Counted from the first letter of the stretch, positions 9,325 to 22,649 are shown. The stretch is 64,000 bases of DNA from Spinacia oleracea (GCF_020520425.1 NC_079491.1:37107027-37171026); one strand, 5' to 3'. Translations and numbers: made by a program. Notes: generated from the letters alone by a model not told the origin.

Positions 9325-12300
9325 CTATATTTGATCTCTTTCAGCATATTTTTGAGGGCTTCTACAAATCTGAGTGAACACCTTGGCATTTCTGTTGCAA
9401 CCATATTCCATAGATGCATTCAGCCAAGAACATTAGTAACAGCTTGAACCTATCACTACTTCACTAGTTCTCTTAGCAGCTCGAATCATTCAAGTCAATT
9501 CTGAGTTAAACTGACCCACTGGTCTATAAAAGTGCAAGCTAGTCAGAACATGAGACCAGATAGCAGCAGAGTATCCACATTCAAAGAAGAGATGTTGCAC
9601 AGACTCATGACTACAACAATACAAGGGACAAACATTGTTATTCACCACCTTCCAAGTAAGCAACCTATCCAGAGTAGGTAATCTACCCCAAATAGTCACC
9701 CAAGAAATGAACAGACTTTTTGGAGAAGCTTGATTATGCCAGATTAGCCTTCTCCACCTAACTTTCTCACAAGGACCCATCAGCAGTTGGTACATTGTTT
9801 TGATGGAGAAATTTTCCTGCTTGCAAATAACATTCCATCCACCAATATCATCAACCAGATTCTAGGAAGTCATAATCTTCCTCAAAGGCGAGGATGTAGA
9901 AGCATGCCAATGGGCATCACTAATAGCTCTACCTTTGATATAATAAGTGTGAACCCACTTACACCACAATTTATCTTTCTTATGGGTAATAGGCTAATAG
10001 CCCATAACAACTTAGCCACTGCAGCCTTATTCCATAAACACACATTCTTGAGGTTAAGACCCCTGCACACTTAGGCAAACACATAGTGTGCCAAGCCACA
10101 AGAACTTTCTTTGAAGGATCAGTGTTACCAGTCCGCAAAAGGATCCTACGGAAACTTTGAATTTCCTTGATGACTTTTTTAGGCATAATAAAAATTTGGC
10201 ACCAAAAAGACTGCAAACTCGGAAGAATAGTTTGAACAAGCGGAAGTCTGCCTGCACAGGAGAGATGCTTAGATGTCCAAGTTTTGGCTCTTGCAACCAC
10301 CTTACCAATCAATGGTTTACACTGGTTGTACATCAGTTTCCTGGTTGAGAGAGGCACACCAAGATATCTGAAGGGAAAATTCCCCTCAGGAATATTGACA
10401 ACACCAATCATAGTAGCTTTATCTAGACCATAGACCCCCCCCCAACATAGATGTTACTCTTCTCCATGTTTGCCTCCAACCCTGAAGCCAAAGAAAACTG
10501 ATTGAAAGCAGCCAGTAGAATAGAGATAGAGACAGAATCAGCTCTACAAAACATAAGCAGATCATCAACAAACAGCATATGAGTGAGGGCCAATTTCTCA
10601 CACTCTGGTGAAAATTGAAATCGGGTTGGTGTTGTAATTGTTGCAGATGTCTAGAAAGATATTCCATACCCATAGCAAAGAGGAAAGGAGACATAGGATC
10701 ACCTTGTCTCAAACCCTTTTTAGCTCTAAAGGGTGTACTAGGCTTACCATTGATTAAAATACTATAGGAGACAGTTAAAATGCAGGTGAACACCCAATCA
10801 GCAAAGCACTTAGGGAAACCATCTCAAGCATAACATTGTACAAAAATACTCACTCAATAGAGTCATACGCCTGCTACAGATCAATTTTGAGCATACATCT
10901 AGGGGAGAGATGAGCTCTAGTGTAGCGTTTGATAAGTTCAGTAGCAAGAAGGATATTATCTGAAATCAACCTCTCAGGGATGAAACCAGACTGGCATTCA
11001 CTAACAACTTGTCCAATCACCCCTTGCATTCTAGCAGTTAGGATTTCGGAGACAAGTTTATAAACCACATTACAGCATGCAATTGGCCTGTAGTCTTTAA
11101 CTTTGGTAGGATATTGAATTTTAGGAATGAGGGTGATGGAGGTACATTTATACTAGGGGAGCATAGTGTTGGTACTGAAGAATTCCTTCACTGCCTTGTA
11201 AATATCCTGCTTAGTGATGGGCCAAGATTTCTTAAAGAAGACTGCATTGAGTCCATCAGGGCCAGGAGCTTTGTCATTACCAATCCCCTTAATTGCTAGA
11301 TCAATTTCCTCATTTGTAACATCTTTACATAGATCTCTTTTGGCAGAATTAGTGAGCCTAGGACCACTTCTCACAGTAGGGATATGAATAGAAGGAAGAG
11401 AGGAAGCTGAGGTGCCAAGAAGCTTCTCGTAGAACGCCAAGATTTCAGACTAAATAAGACCAGGTTCCACCAGTTTAGTACCACTATCATCATATAAAAT
11501 AGAAATTCTATTTAACCTGGCCCTTTCCTTCACAGTGGAAAAGAAAAATTGGTTATTAGAATCTCCAAGTTGCAACCATTGAATCCTGGAATTTTGTCTC
11601 AAAGATATCTCATCAACCCTTAGCCATTTCCTGAGATTCTCAACACAAACAACTTCTTTAACCAACAACTCAGGGAGAGAGGCTGCTTGGAAAGCATTCT
11701 GAACTTCATCTAGCTCACTCCTAGCCTGATTAATCCTGCCAGTGATACCAGAAAGTTCTTCTATGTGTAATCTCTTGAGGGAAATCTTAACCTCTTTCAG
11801 CTTACACTAAAGCTTGAACATAGAGGAACCAGTGACAGTAGACTCATTCCAGACAGTCTGAATGGTAGAAGTGAACTTACTGTGCTCAACAAGGTAATTA
11901 AGAAACCTAAAAGGTCTACCACCTTTAGGTTTATCAAGGAGGCAATTAATCAACAGGGGATAATGGTCAGAAATGGAAGGGTTCAGGTAGTCCACATGAA
12001 CACTACTGTACTTATGAATCCAATCTGCATTCCCCAAACACCAATCAATCCTACTAGCTATCTTACCATCACCAATACCCGTGTGCCAAGAAAAATAGTG
12101 GCCAACACTCTTAAGAGGGAAAAGACCAGCAACAGTGATAAAATCATCAAAATCTTTGACTTCCATTACAAACACATGGTATCCATTGATCCTGTCAGCT
12201 TCACATAATGGTGAATTAAAATCACCAGTAATGAGCCAAAGGTAACTACCAACACTTGTAGCAAGAGTTAAAAGGAAGCTCCACATATCTTTCCCGGTGT

Positions 12301-12645
12301 CTATGGTATGCAGAATATACACCATAGTAACAAACAAAGAGGCCAAACCAGCTCTATCTCTAACAACACAATGAATAAATTATTCATGCACAGTAAGAAC
12401 ATGAACATATACTTCTAGATACTGCCACCCATTCCAGATTCTACCTCTAGGATTCATGGTGTCACCCATTTCCAGTGTCTACCAAACTTATGAGTAACTT
12501 TAGCAAAATTATTAACCTTTACTCTAGTTTCTAGTAAAGCAATAAACTGAACATTATGCAAATTGATCAAATATTTTACCTCAGGGACCTTAATAGGGTC
12601 ATTAAGTCCCCTCACATTCCAACTGCAGATGTTAACCTTCTTCAT
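9325..12645 (-). pseudogene. LINE ORF2 (endonuclease-reverse transcriptase), broken
   Basis: Starts at about 12645 (MKKVNICSWNVRGLND), the usual start of the apurinic-type endonuclease. GDFNSPL and SDHYPLL, both endonuclease active-site blocks, lie in 12346-11807. The linker and reverse transcriptase follow: KAPGPDGLNAVFFKKSW (about 11300-11220), SGFIPERLISDNILLATELI (about 11000), LRQGDPMSPFLFA (about 10720) and the catalytic FVDD (about 10562-10573). The FVDD now sits in a different frame from the preceding block. A zf-RVT Cys/His cluster (CPLYC...HLFFEC) is at about 9610-9560, and the frame ends at TAG 9325-9327. At least eight frame breaks make it inactive. Confidence 0.9.
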
Positions 12646-14038
12646 TGGGGGGTTCAGGTTGGTTACTCTTATCCACTTCCTCATGCTCCAAATCTCCACC
12701 AGAAATCTCTTTGAACTCTAACTCCCCAGAAAGCACACTGAAAGGGTTATTAGGGCTCAAAGTCCTCATTTTAGAGAACCCTTTAGTTCTCCTTGCCACA
12801 ATCTTCCATGGATTTGGTTCAGTCACCACTGAGCCATTACAGGGGGGTATGCACACCAGGAGGATCATTATTTTGCTTATGTTGCTGGCTAACCACTACT
12901 TGCACTTTTTGAGTTACTTTAGGAACCCAAACGTTTTTGGTTACTGGCTTTGAGGCTGGTGGAACAACCTTCTTTTCACAATCATGTCCTGCAGTACAAC
13001 ATATATACTTCACAGTTTGCTGGCTTCCAATCATATCTCACATCTTGTTTGAAAATCCTTCCAGAAGAATCCTCAATCCAAACATGGTCAGGCAAGGGGG
13101 TGGTGATGTCCATCTCAATCAAAACTCTGGCAAATGAGACTCTATCTTGCCTAGTTGTGCACTCATCCTCAAACAAGGGTACTCCCAACAAACTGCTAAT
13201 TCTACTCAAAGCTTCACTCCGCCAGCAATTAAGAGGTAAGTTGGGAAACTTCACCCACAAGGGAATTACCTTAAGAACCTCCTCATAGAAATTGAAATCA
13301 ACTGTCCAAGGCTTAATGATTATAGGTTTCCCATATAACGAGTAAGGTCCACCTGAAATAATCTGATTCATATCCTCTATATTCTTAAACTTGATGATGA
13401 AGTAACCATCATCATGGAAAAATACATGTAGTTGAGTAACTGAATTGCACACACCCTCCATGAATCTCTTCACATAAGCAATAGTGGGAGAGTCACCCAC
13501 TACATACATCACCATTGAGGATTGCCACTTCTCAGTTTAAACATCCAATTCATTCTGTTTTAGTTGTGCTATTTTCCTTCCCTCCTGAATCACAAGGGTA
13601 ACAAAAGACAAAGAGGCCCCTTTTGCCGCCATTTTAGACCCAATGAACAAGTTCTTCCAGGGTTCCTTAGGAGCAACCATAGGTTCCACTACTTCAGGGG
13701 TCATAGGATTATCAACAATGGTAATACCCTCCCCATTACCTTGATTTTGCTTGGGATTTCCAATCAAAAGATCATTACCCACAAGCCCAAATTAAGGTAC
13801 TGGATAGTATTATGAAGTTTTCGAGAAATCATACCAGCCGTGGGGTGAACGAGCTGAGAGGAGAGTGAATCAGTTCCTCGCCATCAGAGTAAAAAACCAG
13901 AGCATTGTTATCTGGGTATGAAATTTGGTCACCATTTTGGTGGAAATTGGTATCTGAAGTACGTGAAATCAATGAAGAAGCATTCGTAGAAACTTTCGCA
14001 GTAACATTATTAGGCGAAGCTTTCTTCTTATTCTCCAT
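12632..14038 (-). pseudogene. LINE ORF1 (DUF4283/zinc-knuckle protein), broken
   Basis: The frame begins at about 14038 (MENKKKASPNN) and is interrupted at about 13829, 13537 and 12982 by stops and frameshifts. The middle part (13515-12982) matches the DUF4283-type RNA-binding domain of plant LINE ORF1, with blocks such as VFFHDDGYFIIKF and LPLWVKFPNLPL-like text. A degraded Cys/His cluster near 13015-12990 (YMLYC...CCTAGHDC) is what remains of the zinc knuckle. The C-terminal frame 12868-12632 (WKIVARRTKGF) is typical of the family. The product would coat LINE RNA in ribonucleoprotein particles. Its end overlaps the ORF2 start by about 14 nt. Confidence 0.85.
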
Positions 14039-14137
14039 CAAATGGAGGGTGGCGTACGTTAGTGAGAAGCCCTTAACATGCGCCCAAGCTCGAGAGGGAA
14101 GAGAGAGAAAAAGCGAAGAAATCATTGTGTATAATAT

Positions 14138-14520
14138 ATTTATTATACATCAAGATAATTTTTACTTAATTTTTTTTTATAATTTTTACCTAATTTTGTA
14201 TGGGTAATTTTAATATATTTTGATTATTTTTTATTATAAATAAAAAGTTGATAGATAAAATTTTAAAGGGTTAAAGATTAATTTTATACATTAGTGATTT
14301 TGAAAAAAAAATTATTACAATACAAAAAATTATTACTAAAAGTAAATAAATTTTACATATAAATTGTCTTTTAACACATCTTAACTACATGATGGACGAA
14401 AATGTTATGTGAATTAATGGAAAATAAGGGGAAATGGTAGCTTATATACATGAAAATCGTGGCAGAAGAGAAGGAAATAAAAAAATATAGTCGTTGAAAT
14501 GGGTTCGCGGAACGATTCCG
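14138..14520. other. AT-rich non-coding DNA
   Basis: Probably the pre-LINE continuation of the methyltransferase upstream region. Long T/A runs, no gene or clear regulatory site. Confidence 0.45.
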
Positions 14521-14540
14521 TCCATTTCACCATCAAGCTA

Positions 14541-14566
14541 GCTAAGTATCTGTTTTCGAAAAACTC
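14541..14566. repeat. 26-bp direct repeat flanking the nested block, left copy
   Basis: An exact 26-bp match to 29066-29091, beginning GCTAAGTATCTG and ending GAAAAACTC. A second 14-bp word (TCCATTTCACCATC) lies before it here (14521-14534) but after it at the right copy (29090-29103). The two words bracket the whole Gypsy/Copia nest between them. Confidence 0.85.
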
Positions 14567-16174
14567 AATTTTAATCAAACAATGACACTTCATTTTAATC
14601 CTTTAGGACTTGTGATCAAACAAAGAACTCAAGTGATATTACTCCCATTGTTCCTTCTCAATATACTATTAACCCGACATTGCCAGTTAACAAGCAGAGT
14701 GTGCATAAGGCACGAATAGTCCTTAGTTCAATTCACATAGACTTCCCAAACATACCCTACAACGGGGTAGAATAAATAGTGCAACAAGGCACAATTACTT
14801 GGTTCAAAGTATGCTAGACATTCCGTACAATAGCATAAACATAATCCTTGCATGTGAAACACTCATACATGTATATAAACTTGAACAACATGCTTGACAT
14901 AATTCAGCGATTATAAATGCTCACAACATGACTGTTCACATAGGCTTCATAATTCAACAATAAACCATAACATGCTTGTTCACAACGTCAAACATGAACT
15001 CAATAATACTTCAAGTCACATGATTCACAAATAATAATCATCACATAATCCTCATGTAATCAGTGGTCACCTTAGGCATGTACGTACCTCGAATATCTAA
15101 GTACGGGGGCCACTTTGCGAACCAAGGCTCTAGATTAGAAAACTCCTCCTATCATTAAAATAATGAAATTCAGTTATTATCCATTTTCATTAAATTTTCA
15201 GCAACTTTTTTTAGTTTTAAAACACTTGAATTAATTAGAAATTAATCGTTCATTAATAAAAAAATAGTCCTAATTAATCGTTTAAAACCCTAGCATGAAA
15301 TTAATTTCATGCTTAAAACCATTACAAAATCGACGATTTAAGTCTTTAAAACGAATCTGAAAATTATAATTGATTATCATTATTAAAATCGTCATCTAAT
15401 TATGATAATCAATTAGTCATTAGGTTCACATTAAAACCCCAATCATAGTTTGTAATTAAAACCATTAAAACTAATAACAATAGAAGTTTTAATATATATT
15501 TCAAATCTGAAAATTATAATACTTCAATTCAAAACATTCTTCAATAATTCAAACATACAAATCATCAAAATTCGGTGTTCATAACCGATCTCATCATTTA
15601 AATTAATCAAAAACCAATAATAATAATATAATTTAAAATACAGAATTGAAATAGAATAGGTAAGGAAGAAGAGAATTATACCAAACCGGCCTATAGCACG
15701 GTACAATCACGATTTCAATGTGATTGGCCGCAAAGGATCAAAATATACGGAGTGTAGTACACACACAACACACGTTGGTGTGTGTATTGCGTGCGGTGCA
15801 AGCACGGAGGGGACAGTAGTGCTCGGCGAGGGCACGAGCAAGGAGAGGCGAGTGAGGGATGGGCGACGAGGGTCAGACAGCGACGCAACAACGACAAACA
15901 ACAACAGCAGCACACAACAACACGCTAGGTACGATGTTGTGCGAGTGAGGGCAACGAGAGAGCGAGCAAAAGAGTGTGGGTGTGTGAGGCCGTGCGAGAG
16001 AGGCAGCAGCGGCACGAGGGGAGAGGGCGAGTGGCAAGTGTGTTCGGAGGCACGATCCACAAGAAGCAGTGACGAGGCACGATGCTGTGCTCGGCTGGCT
16101 GTGCGCGGGCAAGCAAAGAAAGGGAGAGATAGAAAAAGAAGAATTACTGTTGCAGGATTTTAGAACGCTCATTA
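14567..16174 (-). mobile_element. Old Tekay-like Gypsy LTR, left part (split)
   Basis: Diverged copy of the LTR found intact at 29256-32190; the homologous stretch there is about 30180-31790. Shared landmarks are GACTTGTGATCAA, TAGGTAAGGAAGAAGAGAAT and CCGGCCTATAGCA. About 0.9 kb of the left LTR end is missing. The sequence stops at 16174, where the Copia element entered, and resumes at 26472. GC-rich open frames around 15700-16160 are the CpG-rich tract of the LTR, not genes. Confidence 0.8.
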
Positions 16175-17500
16175 TGAAGGAAATAATGCCCTTGGTCCAA
16201 GTATGCATTCTATGATAAGTCTAATAAATGCGGTTCAGTATTAATTAAACAAGTTAATAATTCAGTGAGATCAAGTGAGCTGAATGCCTAGCTAGAGGCC
16301 GCTTCAGTTCAAGTGGAATTAATGATATTAATCCACAGCTTACTCTTGACTGAACCCGTAGGGTCACACAAATAGTACGTAAACGGATCAAGTATTTAAT
16401 GGCATTAAATACTCCATCTATGGATATTCGGAATCGACGGATCTTGGTTTCAGTGGGAGCTGAGATCGTCACAGGCAAGAAATGAATACTCCGGAAACGA
16501 TGATATTGCCGGAAACGGAAATATGGATCGTATCGGAAATATAAATATTATCCAAGTCGTAGATGTTGCCGGAAACGGAAACATGGTACATATCGGGAAA
16601 TATTATTGGAAATAGAAATATTGCCGGAATCGGAAATATTGCCGGAAACGGAAATATTGTCTGAATCGGAAATATTATCGGAATCGGAAAATAATTCCGG
16701 AAACGGAAATATTAAATATTTGTTCGAAACGGAAATTAATTCCGGAATCGGAAATGTTAAATATTGTTCGTATCGGAAATGAATTCCGGAATCGGAAAAT
16801 TAATCGGAAGCGCGTCGTACGAATTAGCATCGGACGAGCTTGCTAGACGAAGGCCCAGCACGAAGCCAGGCCCACGTCCAGCAAGGGAAACGCGCGCCAC
16901 AACACGCCAGCCCAAGGCTGCGCCAGGCCCACCGCAAGGCAGGCCCAGCGCGCGCCCAAGGCTGCGGTAGTCGTGGGCTGCGATGCTCGGGCTGTGCGCG
17001 CGCGCGCATGGCGCCCCTTGTGGGCTGCTGTGCGTGCGTGGGTGTTTGTGTTCACATACGAAACCTAAAACGTACAGGATTCGTTTAATGATTAAATTCC
17101 TAATTCTATTTGATAAATTAATTAAATAAGAGTTTTATTATGATTCTAATTTAATTAATTCGTATCCTAATAGGATTCCAATTCTCTTTCCATACCCCTA
17201 TAAATATGTGGCCTGGGTTCACAATTTATAACAAGTTTTTCAATTATTAGTACCTTAAGGGCGATTCTAGTTGGTCAATCTTAAGGCGGATCCGGACGTG
17301 CTGTGGACTATCTACGGAGGGACGACACTTGGAGTCCTAAAAGACTTGTTCTTGTTCGGTTCGGGCGCAGCTAGGGAAGGCACGCAACAAAGAGTATGCA
17401 TCTAAACTATGCTATATGATTATGTGTAAATAATATGTATTCCTGGCTAAATGGTTTTTCCGCATGATTTATGAATCGTCATATGTATCATAACCTAACA
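16175..17500 (+). repeat. 5' LTR of Copia-type element
   Basis: 1326 bp, begins TGAAGGAAATAATG and ends CATAACCTAACA. It contains a run of degenerate GGAAACGGAAATATTGCC units (about 16485-16810) and a GC-rich stretch (16800-17050). It lacks about 61 bp that are present in the right LTR at about 26152-26214, between short AATTATT-like words. Confidence 0.93.
16485..16810. repeat. CCGGAAnCGGAAATATT degenerate array in LTR
   Basis: About fifteen short units built from CCGGAA, CGGAAA and ATATT, spaced 14-22 bp. The same array is in the right LTR (about 25395-25720). It lies in the U3 part of the LTR, where promoter elements are expected. Confidence 0.8.
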
Positions 17501-17501
17501 G

Positions 17502-17514
17502 TGGTATCACGAGC
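17502..17514 (+). other. Primer-binding site (tRNA-Met type)
   Basis: TGGTATCACGAGC, directly after the 5' LTR, matches the usual plant PBS TGGTATCAGAGC with one inserted base. Confidence 0.8.
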
Positions 17515-18579
17515 CTCTTATTATTTTCATAATCTAAATTGCATGAACATGGTTAAATATTACAAATTTGCAAGAATTAAAAGGGGTGATTAATTTTCGT
17601 AATTGTTAATTAATTGCAAATTGCGTTTATTTAATTATACGTACGCAGTTTTTCGGCAGTTTCTTCGTTACTCATCCAAATCGAGTGATTTTTGTGTCAA
17701 TTCCGCATGTAAAAGGCATTCTAAAATTTTGACAAAAAAATTATTTTTCTGCCGAACCCAGAATTCTCAAATTCGAAGCCTAACTATGACTTTTCGAAGG
17801 TTTTAGTTTTTCGAATGCAAAATTTCGTAAATTTAAGATGTTAAATTAAATATTTGCGATTCTTGTTGATAAATCTTGAATTTTTGATTGACCTACTGTA
17901 TATGTTTAACAAGTTTGAATGCCTAGCCTTGTTAATTATGCAATCTAATTTGTAATTATGATTAATTTGTTGAAAATTAGAATAATTTAGAATTAATTTG
18001 ATTTTCATAATTAATTATAATTTAATTAGATACCTATGATTAAAAACCACCATAAAAATTGTAAATTTATGATAAATTTTAAATTTTTATGACCTAGACT
18101 TGAATCCATGTTAATCGGAAATCAATTGAATAATAAATTTTTGATTTTTCGCCCTAAAATTATGAAATTAATATTAATTTATTAATTTGTCGATCATTAA
18201 TTTTAAATATAAATTTTTTAAATTTTATGCGATTCGTTCATATAACTTGCACGCACAAAGCAATGGACGCTACGTGTTACCCTTAAGGGGTGTTGTATAG
18301 TGCGGGCATGCGACGACGAGCAAGGGAGCTCGTCGCCCATGCGGCACGAATGCAATGAGCAAGGGCATGGTGCACGAGCACAAGGCAGCAGCCCTGCCTT
18401 GTGTCGTGGGCTACGAGCAATGGACGAATGGGCATGGGCGAAGGCAAGGCACGGCAGTCGCGTGTGGGCAGCAAGCGAGCTGCGCCACAACGCGCACTGC
18501 CTCGCGCAAGCGCGCGCAGCCTCGCGCGCAGCGAGCGCAAGCTCGCGTGCCACGAGTGCTGCGCCCAGCGTCGATGCCT

Positions 18580-18790
18580 CGCGCAGCGAGCGCTGGCTCG
18601 CACAAGCGAGCGCTGGCGAGCGCGCGCAGCGAGCGCTGGCGAGCGCGCGCAGCGAGCGCTGGCGAGCGCGCACAGCAAGCGCTGGCGAGCGCGCACAGCA
18701 AGCGCTGGCGAGCGCGCACATCGAGCGCTGGCGAGCGCGCACAGCGAGCGATGGCTCGCGTGCATCGAGCGCTGGCGCGCGCGCAGCGAG
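18580..18790. repeat. 23-bp GC-rich tandem array
   Basis: A 23-bp unit (AGCGCTGGCGAGCGCGCACA plus three bases) is repeated with an exact 23-bp period at 18661, 18684, 18707 and 18730, with degenerate units on either side. The wider 18300-18920 block is strongly GC-rich inside an AT-rich interior. A period not divisible by 3 and open frames on both strands argue against a real protein. Confidence 0.9.
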
Positions 18791-18959
18791 CACCAACTCG
18801 CGCGATTGCTTGCGAAGGGTAGAAGCAGCAGCTATGCGACGCAGCGCATGGGCTGCGCGCACATGGCCAGCGATGGCTGTGTGCGTGTGGCCCATGGGCG
18901 TGCGATGCGTAGGGTGTTTGCGTTGCGATTAGATCGTTTTGAATGTTTAATTTGAAATT

Positions 18960-21900
18960 TTCAGTTTACGTAATTTTAAAATTAATAATTTAAATTAATT
19001 TCTTGGATTTTAATTTTGAATATTGTAATTATAATAAATTTTATTTATTCTAATTATTTTACTAAAATTAAAATCATGAATTAATTTAAATACGACTGAA
19101 ATTAAATTAAACTTTTTGGATTCAATTATAAATTTATATGAGCTTTAAATTTTAATTAAATTTGTATGTTTCCGGTTAGACTAGAAATACATTTTTATGT
19201 TTAAAATTAGTAAAGCATATGAATTTATTGGTTTGAGTGGGAGCCCTTTTTAGTCATAAACTCTTGATTAGGTCTACAAATCCTTAAGGTTAAAACAACT
19301 TGATTAGAATTAATAAGGACTGAATAATTGGTAGATTATTGGTGCCCTTGATTAATTGCTGCAAATGTTTACGTGATGCATAATGTGTTTTACTAACCAG
19401 CTATGTGGGCCATTCATGATAATGAATGGGTGAATGGTATATATTGTATATGTACTGTTTTGCAGGTTATGAAGTGACTAGTATGGCCCAAATAGGATAG
19501 AAAATATGGTCTGCGTACCATTAATTTGAATGTAATTGGTCTAAAGTACCAAAGTTGTTTTTCAATTCAAATATGGTCTGCGTACCATCAAATAGTTGTA
19601 ATTAGTTTTAATTATAGCTTATCCTATTTGAAGAAAATGGTGCCTCCCACGGAGATTTTCAAGACGGACTTTGAAGTTAAAGCTTCAAGATGAAGTCGGG
19701 CCATACTAGATCACATTTATCTTATGCATGTTTTAAGTTATTTATTGCTTTTAAATATGTCTTAAAATGCATGAGATCAAAAGCTTGATTATGTTGCATG
19801 ATTAAGGATTTTAGTTCACTTAAAATCTAACCAACATAGTAAGAGCCTTAAGTTCCAAACTTAAAAATTGAGTTATAAGGTGCCATGCCAAAATATACAC
19901 TTGCTTGGATATCCTTTACATCAATCTAGTAATAGTTTTCGCTCAGCGAGGTGTTACTTATTGGTCCTAAAGGGGCAAGGTACACAAATAATTGTGAGTA
20001 CATGTTAGTTTTGGTGAAACTCAACGATATAAGTAAGGAGTCCTTTTATGTCGTGGCAAAATCGATAGGTTTACCTAATAAGTTCTTAGACGTACCTATC
20101 AACCAAGAGTAGTTTCTAGACTATTAGCAAAAGGCTTTTGCTTACCTAAAATGTTTTAGAATTGAGTCGACAAACTGTGCTTAATTCTTCAATGGTTTTA
20201 GGGTCTTGGAATCATTTTATTCACACCTGCCGGAACACATAATTCGAATAAAATGCTAATGACTTGTTTAAATTGCATGATTGCTTTCATTTTCAAGTTA
20301 TTATTCATGATAAATGTTTAGACTTTGCATGCTTCAATGTATGTTTTAATTATTGTTTATAATTAAATATCTTGCACTGCAATAAATCCTTTTAGAAAGG
20401 TAACAATAAATTTCCTCGATTGGTAGTGAATCCAAGAACGATTCACGGAAATGAGAGAAAGTGAGCAATTTAAAATGTACGTTTCTTATAGCAACTTTTA
20501 TGGTTGTTTTCGAATATCAAAGTCGAATGGCAAACCAATTGGTGCTTGTGAATTCAAAATACACTGTAGTTTTGAGATCATAAAGCATTGAGTTTAATAC
20601 GCTCAGCTTTACCAATGGTTAACAACCTAATATCTTTGTCCATTTAATTCTCGAATGAGTCTAGTCCCTAGACATTCGAATAGATCGATGCTTAGAGAAC
20701 TTTAGAAGCTTCTGGTAAGATCATCTAGTTGAAACTTAATATTCAACATAAATTAAATGGTAAGAACCTTGTTGGGGTGACATTAGACATGTCTAACAAA
20801 GTATAAAAGTCAACACTAAAGAATTCAATTCTTAAGACTATAAGAAAGGGTACAAGAAATAGGAAAACGAGGAACAAATGAAAGGAATTTACGATTCCGT
20901 TTCTACCTATAAGTTTATGTTTAAAGAGAAGTGACCTAGCAATCAAACTTCCTTGGTATCATATACCGATTGAGGTTCTTACTTCGGTAATAACTCAAAC
21001 AATGGAAGCTAGGATACACTAATGACCTACAAGTGGGAAATGAAGCATGGCAATGCTACATTAGTTGTAGGGTCATCTAGTTTGTTTTAAGTCCTTTCAA
21101 AGGCTGGAACTTAATGGCTATTTTGTTCCATAATCAACATACCTAAATTTCTGTTTTCAAACACAGAAAGACTCACATTCAAGAAAAACAAAAACAATGT
21201 TTGTTTGTTTATTTGAATGAAATGGTCAATTACAGGTTGAGTCAATATGCTTGATTAAAACAAACAACTCTTTAAAGAACTTTACTAGGTTCAAATCAAC
21301 CCCTTGATTTGAGTTCCACTAATCTTTGGCATTGTTGCTTAGACCATATCAACAAATTAACATTCAAAAGCTCTATTTTGATGGACTTTTGAAAGTTCAT
21401 TGATTTCTAGATCAATTTAAGACGACTAGTCTTACTTGTTGAAAGTAACAAAAGATATGAACTATTGTTAGAACGCCTAGACAATAGAGTTCAAAGCTAA
21501 AGAAAGGTTTTATGACTTTATTATTTCACACAGATTTGAGTGAATATAGGTTTATTTACTCAATGTGATATAAGTTTGAATCTGTTTGGCTAGTTCAAAG
21601 ATTCAGAAGTATAAATCCCACTTGGTAAGAAATCATAAAGATCTAGGTTAGATCATGTTGATGATTACTTAAATCAAGAATGATCATCAATGATTGTGTA
21701 GTAAAATTCACAATCTAGCTCCATAAGATATGGCATATCTAAGTTGGAATGATCGAAGTCGATTAGTACTTGATTCGATCAATGATGGATCATAAAGACT
21801 TTTCCTTTAATTTCTAAAACAAAATGCTCAACTACCACCAAACTAAACTAAATTCGTCAAAGCTATAGAAAAGAAATTTCAGAATATCTTTTCGATAATA

Positions 21901-22600
21901 TATATCTAGAGAGTTGCTAAACTCAGTGGGAGCTTAGTGTTTGTTATTCAACAAACTAAGGCCCAAGTATAGATATATGTTTCATTGTGATTTATTCAAA
22001 TGAGACACAAGGGTATTGTTTCTACCACGAATTTTTGAGAACATAATGTTTGTTTGCTCGAAATGATGTCCTTTTGGAGATTCGTTTCCAAAATGACAAG
22101 TGGGAGAAAATAGACCTCGAAAGTCTTCGAGGCAAACAACAAACATAAACGGACATTCCGGAGGCTTTTCGAAGTGCTTCAGAAAAACCGAACTTATTCT
22201 TTAAGGACTTTAGAAGTGGCTTTAAAGAATAGACATCTCTTAGAAGACTTTACAAGTGCTTCAAAGAGAATAGAATATTCAAAGGACTCTCAAAGTGCCT
22301 GTTGATATTCTATTGTTTGATGTTCTATACCCAAGTAGGCATAGAGTTCAAGTCACTGGAACTATGAGATTCTTCTATTAGATAGTAAAGAAACATAGAG
22401 TTCTGGTTAATGAAACTATGAGATTCTTCTATTAGATAGTGAAGAAACCTACAACTTGCAGTCAAACTATTATCATGTAGATTAATGAGTTTGTGACTTG
22501 TAAGAAAGCTATGACGAAACCCAGATTCCCTAAAATGGTTAGAGGCCATATATAGACTCAAATGTTTTAAATGGTTAGAGGCCATAAAACATACTCAATG
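18960..22600. other. Decayed Copia interior (gag side)
   Basis: No intact frame. A 20-bp word (AAATATGGTCTGCGTACCAT) is repeated at 19502-19521 and 19569-19588. From its position between PBS and reverse transcriptase it should derive from gag, protease and integrase, but I could not recognise the domains. Confidence 0.5.
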
Positions 22601-22649
22601 TTTTGATGACAAAATTGAAATTTTGTTGATTTGCAAGAATAGTTTCACA

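Larger units (their letters stand above)
9121..14126 (-). mobile_element. L1-type LINE retrotransposon, complete but decayed
   Basis: About 5.0 kb on the minus strand. An exact 11-bp target duplication GTGTATAATAT flanks it at 9110-9120 and 14127-14137. The 3' end is a short A tract (the T run at 9119-9128 on the plus strand), as expected for target-primed insertion. It encodes a broken ORF1 (nucleic-acid-binding) and a broken ORF2 (endonuclease and reverse transcriptase). Full length with both ends and a perfect duplication indicates a single, fairly old insertion, now silenced by several stops and frameshifts. Confidence 0.95.

Noticed and set aside
15707..16208. Open frames of 110-147 codons on both strands
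   Set aside because: These are the CpG-rich tract of the Gypsy LTR; equivalents occur in all three LTR copies with different peptides.
18218..18955. Long open frames on both strands (up to 225 codons, Arg/Ala-rich)
   Set aside because: They lie in the GC-rich 23-bp array, overlap in five frames, and exist because TA-rich stop codons are rare there.
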